64,000 bases of DNA from Xanthobacteraceae bacterium (lineage in GTDB: Bacteria; Pseudomonadota; Alphaproteobacteria; Rhizobiales; Xanthobacteraceae). Under the pieces are notes generated by a model that was given only the letters and a program-made list of their open reading frames with translations, was not told where the DNA came from and ran no database searches. A program made the translations under genes and the position numbers. Location: the NCBI GenBank assembly GCA_019746135.1, contig JAIESI010000160.1, positions 1-64,000 of the forward strand, read 5' to 3'. Every line of letters starts with the position of its first letter. Within the stretch, counting starts at the first letter, position 1. Shown here piece after piece: positions 60,928-64,000 of this stretch.

Positions 60928-61112
60928 GGTCATTGCCGGGCTTGACCCGGCAATCCATGATGACCATCCGCTGGTGTAGATCGTAAGATCGGGCTTCGCG
61001 GTTGCTTCTCATGGATGCCCGGGCCATAGGCGAGCAAAGCGACGCCGTCCTTCGGACGGCTATAGGCGAGCAAAGCGACGCCGTCCTTCGGATGGCTATG
61101 CCCGGGCATGAC
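60928..61112. repeat. Intergenic palindromic repeat with two 36-bp tandem units
   Basis: Opens cattgccgggcttgacccggcaatccatgatgacc and closes ggatgcccggg and atgcccgggcatgac. Inside, 61026-61097, the unit ataggcgagcaaagcgacgccgtccttcggacggct is present twice in tandem with one mismatch. The unit also occurs inverted at 24.6 kb. Non-coding. Confidence 0.7.
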
Positions 61113-61165
61113 AGCCGAGAGGCAGGAGTCCGGCGGCAACACAGCAAAAGAAGAGCAAGGCATCG

Positions 61166-62329
61166 ATGCCCACATTGAATCTCCCCACCGCTGGCGGCCG
61201 GATCACGGCCTACCTGATGCAGCCGCCGCGGAATTTCCCGAAGGCCGAGCCGCCGTTCAACCGCATCGCCTATGCGGCGGCGCATGTCGTTGCCGACCCG
61301 CTGGCCGATCGCGAGCCGTGGCTCGATGCCGCGGTGGACTGGGATACCACCATCGAATTCCGCCGCCACCTCTGGTCGCTGGGGCTGGGCGTCGCCGAGG
61401 CGATGGACACGGCGCAGCGCGGCATGGGCATGAACTGGGCGAACTCGCTGGAACTGGTCCGGCGCAGCCTCGACGCGGCGAAGGATTTTCCCGGCGCGTT
61501 GATCGGCTCGGGCGCAGGCACCGACCACCTCGAGGTCACGCCCGACGTGACGGTGGACGACGTGATCCGCGCCTACGAGGAGCAGTGCGAGGCGATCGAG
61601 AAGCTCGGCGGGCGCATCATCCTGATGGCGAGCCGGGCGCTGGTGAAGGCGGCGCGCTCGCCGGACGACTACGTGCTGGTCTACGAGCACATCCTCAGCC
61701 AGGTGAAGCAGCCGGTGATCATCCACTGGCTCGGCGAGATGTTCGATCCCGCGCTCGAAGGCTACTGGGGCTATCGCGACCACGCGGACGCGATGGACGT
61801 CGCGATCGACGTGATCGCGTCGAACCCGTCGAAGGTCGACGGCGTCAAGATTTCGCTGCTCGACAAGAACAAGGAAGTCACCATGCGGCGGCGCCTGCCG
61901 CAGGGCGTCAGGATGTTCACCGGCGACGACTTCAACTATGCCGAGCTCATTGCTGGGGACGAGCAGGGCTATTCCGACGCGCTGCTCGGCATCTTCGACG
62001 CGATCGCGCCGGCGGCATCCGCGGCGCTCGATGCTTTCACCCACGGCAATGTCGCCTCGTTCCACGATATTCTCGCGCCGACGGTGCCGCTGTCGCGGCA
62101 CATCTTCAAGGCGCCGACCCGCTTCTATAAGACCGGCGTGGTGTTCATGGCCTACCTCAACGGCCTGCAGAATCACTTCACCATGATCGGCGGCCAGGAA
62201 AGCACCCGCTCGACGCTGCATCTCGCCGAGCTGTTCCGCCTCGCCGACGCGGCGGGGCTCCTTGCCGATCCGGAGCTCGCCGCCTCGCGCATGCGCACCG
62301 TGATGGCGACTCGCGGGGTCGCCGCCTGA
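61166..62329 (+). CDS. DUF993 (DapA-fold) protein
   Basis: 387 residues. DUF993 family, related to the dihydrodipicolinate synthase fold. Seen: NFPKAEPPFNRIAYAAAHVV, WDTTIEFRRHLWSLGLGVAEAMDTAQRGMG, VIIHWLGEMFDPALEGYWG, and VDGVKISLLDK with the Lys in the position used for a Schiff base. Acts presumably on a keto-sugar or keto-acid. Its stop codon shares one base with the start of the isomerase gene (TGATG), so translation is coupled. Confidence 0.9.
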   Translation: MPTLNLPTAGGRITAYLMQPPRNFPKAEPPFNRIAYAAAHVVADPLADREPWLDAAVDWDTTIEFRRHLWSLGLGVAEAMDTAQRGMGMNWANSLELVRRSLDAAKDFPGALIGSGAGTDHLEVTPDVTVDDVIRAYEEQCEAIEKLGGRIILMASRALVKAARSPDDYVLVYEHILSQVKQPVIIHWLGEMFDPALEGYWGYRDHADAMDVAIDVIASNPSKVDGVKISLLDKNKEVTMRRRLPQGVRMFTGDDFNYAELIAGDEQGYSDALLGIFDAIAPAASAALDAFTHGNVASFHDILAPTVPLSRHIFKAPTRFYKTGVVFMAYLNGLQNHFTMIGGQESTRSTLHLAELFRLADAAGLLADPELAASRMRTVMATRGVAA

Positions 62330-63159
62330 TGCGCGATCTCTCCCGCGATAAGAGCCTGCTCGCCATCAATTCGGCGACGGTGAAGCCGTGGACGCTGGAG
62401 CAACTGGTCGAAGGCTGCGCCCGCTCGGGCATCACCGGCATCGCGCCGTGGCGCGACATCGTCCAGGCCGTGGGCATCGAGAAGGCGGGCCGCATGATCC
62501 GCGCGGCCGGGCTGACCGTGACCTGCCTCTGCCGCGGCGGGATGTTTCCGGCGGCGGATGCAGCCGGTCGCCGCGCGGCGCTTGACGACAACCGCCGTGC
62601 CGTCGACGAGGCCGCGGGCATCGGCGCGCGCTCCCTGGTGCTGATCGCCGGCGGCTTGCCGAAGGGTTCGAAGGATCTCGCCGGCGCCCATGAGCAGGTG
62701 CGCGATGGCCTCGCGGCGCTGTTGCCCTATGCGCGCGACGCCGGCGTGCCGCTCGCCATCGAGCCGCTGCATCCGATGTATGCCGCCGACCGCGCCTGCG
62801 TGAACACGCTCGCGCACGCCAATGATCTCTGCGACGAGCTGGGCGAGGGCATGGGCGTTGCGGTCGACGCCTATCACGTCTGGTGGGATCCTGATCTGCC
62901 GCGGCAGATCGAGCGCGCCGGCTCGCGCATCCTCACCTATCACGTCTGCGATTGGCTGGTGCCGACGCGTGACCTGCTGCTCGATCGCGGCATGCCGGGC
63001 GACGGCGTGATCGACCTTCCAGGCTTGCGCCGGATGGTCGAGGCGACGGGCTATGACGGGCACATCGACGTGGAGATTTTCTCGGCGGAGAACTGGTGGA
63101 AGCGCGAGCCGGGTGAGGTGCTGCGCATCTGCGTGGAGCGGCACCAGACGGTGGTGTGA
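62329..63159 (+). CDS. Sugar phosphate isomerase/epimerase family protein
   Basis: 276 residues, TIM-barrel of the xylose-isomerase-like (IolE/hydroxypyruvate isomerase) type. Metal ligands: Glu in PLAIEPLHPMYAA, Asp and His in VAVDAYHVWWDPD, His in LTYHVCDWLVP, and Glu in HIDVEIFSAENWWK. Probably isomerises or epimerises a keto-sugar made by the Gfo/Idh/MocA enzyme two genes earlier. Overlaps the DUF993 gene by one base. Confidence 0.93.
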   Translation: MRDLSRDKSLLAINSATVKPWTLEQLVEGCARSGITGIAPWRDIVQAVGIEKAGRMIRAAGLTVTCLCRGGMFPAADAAGRRAALDDNRRAVDEAAGIGARSLVLIAGGLPKGSKDLAGAHEQVRDGLAALLPYARDAGVPLAIEPLHPMYAADRACVNTLAHANDLCDELGEGMGVAVDAYHVWWDPDLPRQIERAGSRILTYHVCDWLVPTRDLLLDRGMPGDGVIDLPGLRRMVEATGYDGHIDVEIFSAENWWKREPGEVLRICVERHQTVV

Positions 63160-63162
63160 GCG

Positions 63163-64000
63163 TCAGACGGGTCCGCCCCTGAGCGCACGCAACGCGTTGA
63201 CGATCACGGCGATGTCGATGGCCTCCTGAAGCAGTGCGCCTTCGACGGGCGTGATGAGCCCGAATGCGGCGGCTACCATGCCCGCCACCGACAAGCCGAT
63301 CCCGGCCACCACGCTTTGCAAGGCGATCAATCTTGATCGGCGGGCGATCTCCACCGCCGGGACGATGCGGTCGAGCCGGTCGACCAGCAGCACCACGTCT
63401 GCCACTTCGGCGGACGCCGCAGCGCCGCCCGCGCCCATGGCAACGCCGACATCGGCGGCAGCGAGCGCGGGCGCGTCATTGACGCCGTCACCGACCATCA
63501 ACACCTGGCCGTTCTTGCGCTCCGACACGACGATCATGACCTTCTGATCCGGCGTGAGGTCGGAGCGCACGGCATCGAACGGCAGGCCGTCGGTGATCGC
63601 GTCCGCCACCTCGCGCCGGTCCCCCGTCGCGAGGATCAGCCGCTGGAAACCGAGATCGCGCAGCCTGCGCAACAGGTCCGGCGTTCCGCCCCGCAGCTCA
63701 TCGGCCATGATCAACTCGGCGGCATGAACGCCGTCGATGGCGACTGAAACGGTGACCGCGCCGGGTGGCCGGTCCCCCTGTGGGGCGGGCCGAGAGCCCC
63801 GAGGAATGCGCGACATCACGAAGCGTCGGCCGCCGACCACCACGCGATGCCCGTCGACGACACCCTCGATCCCTTCGCCCGGCGTTTCCGCGACCCCGCT
63901 TGGTACCGAAAGCGTGTGTCCGCGGCTGCGCGCCGTCTCGACGAGCGTGCGCGCCAGCACATGCTTGGAGGCTTGGTCGAGCGATGCCGCGAGCCTGAAT
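63163..64000 (-). CDS. Heavy-metal-translocating P-type ATPase, C-terminal part (runs off the window)
   Basis: Only the last 279 or so residues are present; the frame is open to the window edge. Seen: nucleotide domain start SLDQASKHVLARTLVE (HP dipeptide reads HV), GEGIEGVVDGHRVVVGG, then ATGDRREVADAI, LTPDQKV, the hinge MVGDGVNDAPALAAADVGVAMG and two C-terminal membrane helices (QSVVAGIGLSVAGMVAAAFGLI and LLQEAIDIAVIVNAL). The DKTGT, CPx and transmembrane parts lie outside, so the metal cannot be read. It ends 3 bases from the isomerase stop, convergent. Confidence 0.9.
   Translation of the reverse strand, partial: FRLAASLDQASKHVLARTLVETARSRGHTLSVPSGVAETPGEGIEGVVDGHRVVVGGRRFVMSRIPRGSRPAPQGDRPPGAVTVSVAIDGVHAAELIMADELRGGTPDLLRRLRDLGFQRLILATGDRREVADAITDGLPFDAVRSDLTPDQKVMIVVSERKNGQVLMVGDGVNDAPALAAADVGVAMGAGGAAASAEVADVVLLVDRLDRIVPAVEIARRSRLIALQSVVAGIGLSVAGMVAAAFGLITPVEGALLQEAIDIAVIVNALRALRGGPV

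Noticed and set aside
61026-61097. CRISPR-like repeat
   Set aside because: Two 36-bp units abut directly with no spacer and no cas genes are nearby.

Overview
The window looks like chromosome from a GC-rich alphaproteobacterium of the order Hyphomicrobiales, close to Bradyrhizobium, Rhodopseudomonas or Pseudolabrys. This is inferred from base composition, four tripartite-tricarboxylate-transporter (TTT) binding proteins of the Bug type, a small DUF3551 secreted protein, and dispersed imperfect palindromes of the 'gtcattccggg...cccggaatgac' kind between genes. No rRNA, complete tRNA, CRISPR array, transposase or phage gene was found.

Left part (0-24.6 kb): mostly single genes or short runs for small-molecule metabolism. 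These are a shikimate dehydrogenase, a cupin, a DapA-like aldolase, two Bug proteins, a 4,5-dihydroxyphthalate-decarboxylase-like protein, a class A penicillin-binding protein, an M24-fold protein, an amidohydrolase, a D-2-hydroxyacid dehydrogenase, a DUF3500 protein with a histidine-rich tail, an isochorismatase-like hydrolase, a class III nucleotide cyclase, an outer-membrane barrel, a luciferase-like monooxygenase, a nuclease-fold secreted protein, an orphan molybdenum hydroxylase large subunit, an acyl-CoA-dehydrogenase-fold hydroxylase, and an EamA transporter overlapping a GNAT acetyltransferase.

Accessory patch (24.6-28.0 kb): an unknown small gene, a broken Uma2 gene and a Rieske protein lie between the intact GNAT gene and a 75-bp copy of that gene's 3' end.

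The most coherent unit is a nine-gene minus-strand run from about 37.1 to 28.0 kb: GntR regulator, EamA exporter, RidA, Bug, triple-Rid, Bug, TctB, TctA, triple-Rid. A perfect 16-bp palindrome lies just upstream of it. It resembles an uptake-and-processing system in which the unusual Rid-fold proteins may be the enzymes.

From 37.2 to 44.4 kb are defence- or plasticity-type genes (a flavin monooxygenase remnant, an AbiEii-type nucleotidyltransferase pair, an intact Uma2, a RelE/Phd pair with a near-leaderless promoter) on both sides of phosphoenolpyruvate carboxylase, then about 820 bp without genes that hold a highly structured RNA-like region.

Right part (44.4-64 kb): a complete three-subunit molybdenum hydroxylase, a cupin, an exported Rid protein, two more decarboxylase-like proteins, a HyuA/HyuB/M24/M24-like cluster and a PDC-hydrolase-like amidohydrolase, which together suggest catabolism of ring compounds, possibly N-heterocycles. 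A TetR gene then precedes a Gfo/Idh/MocA - DUF993 - sugar isomerase run with a palindromic operator. The window ends inside a heavy-metal P-type ATPase.
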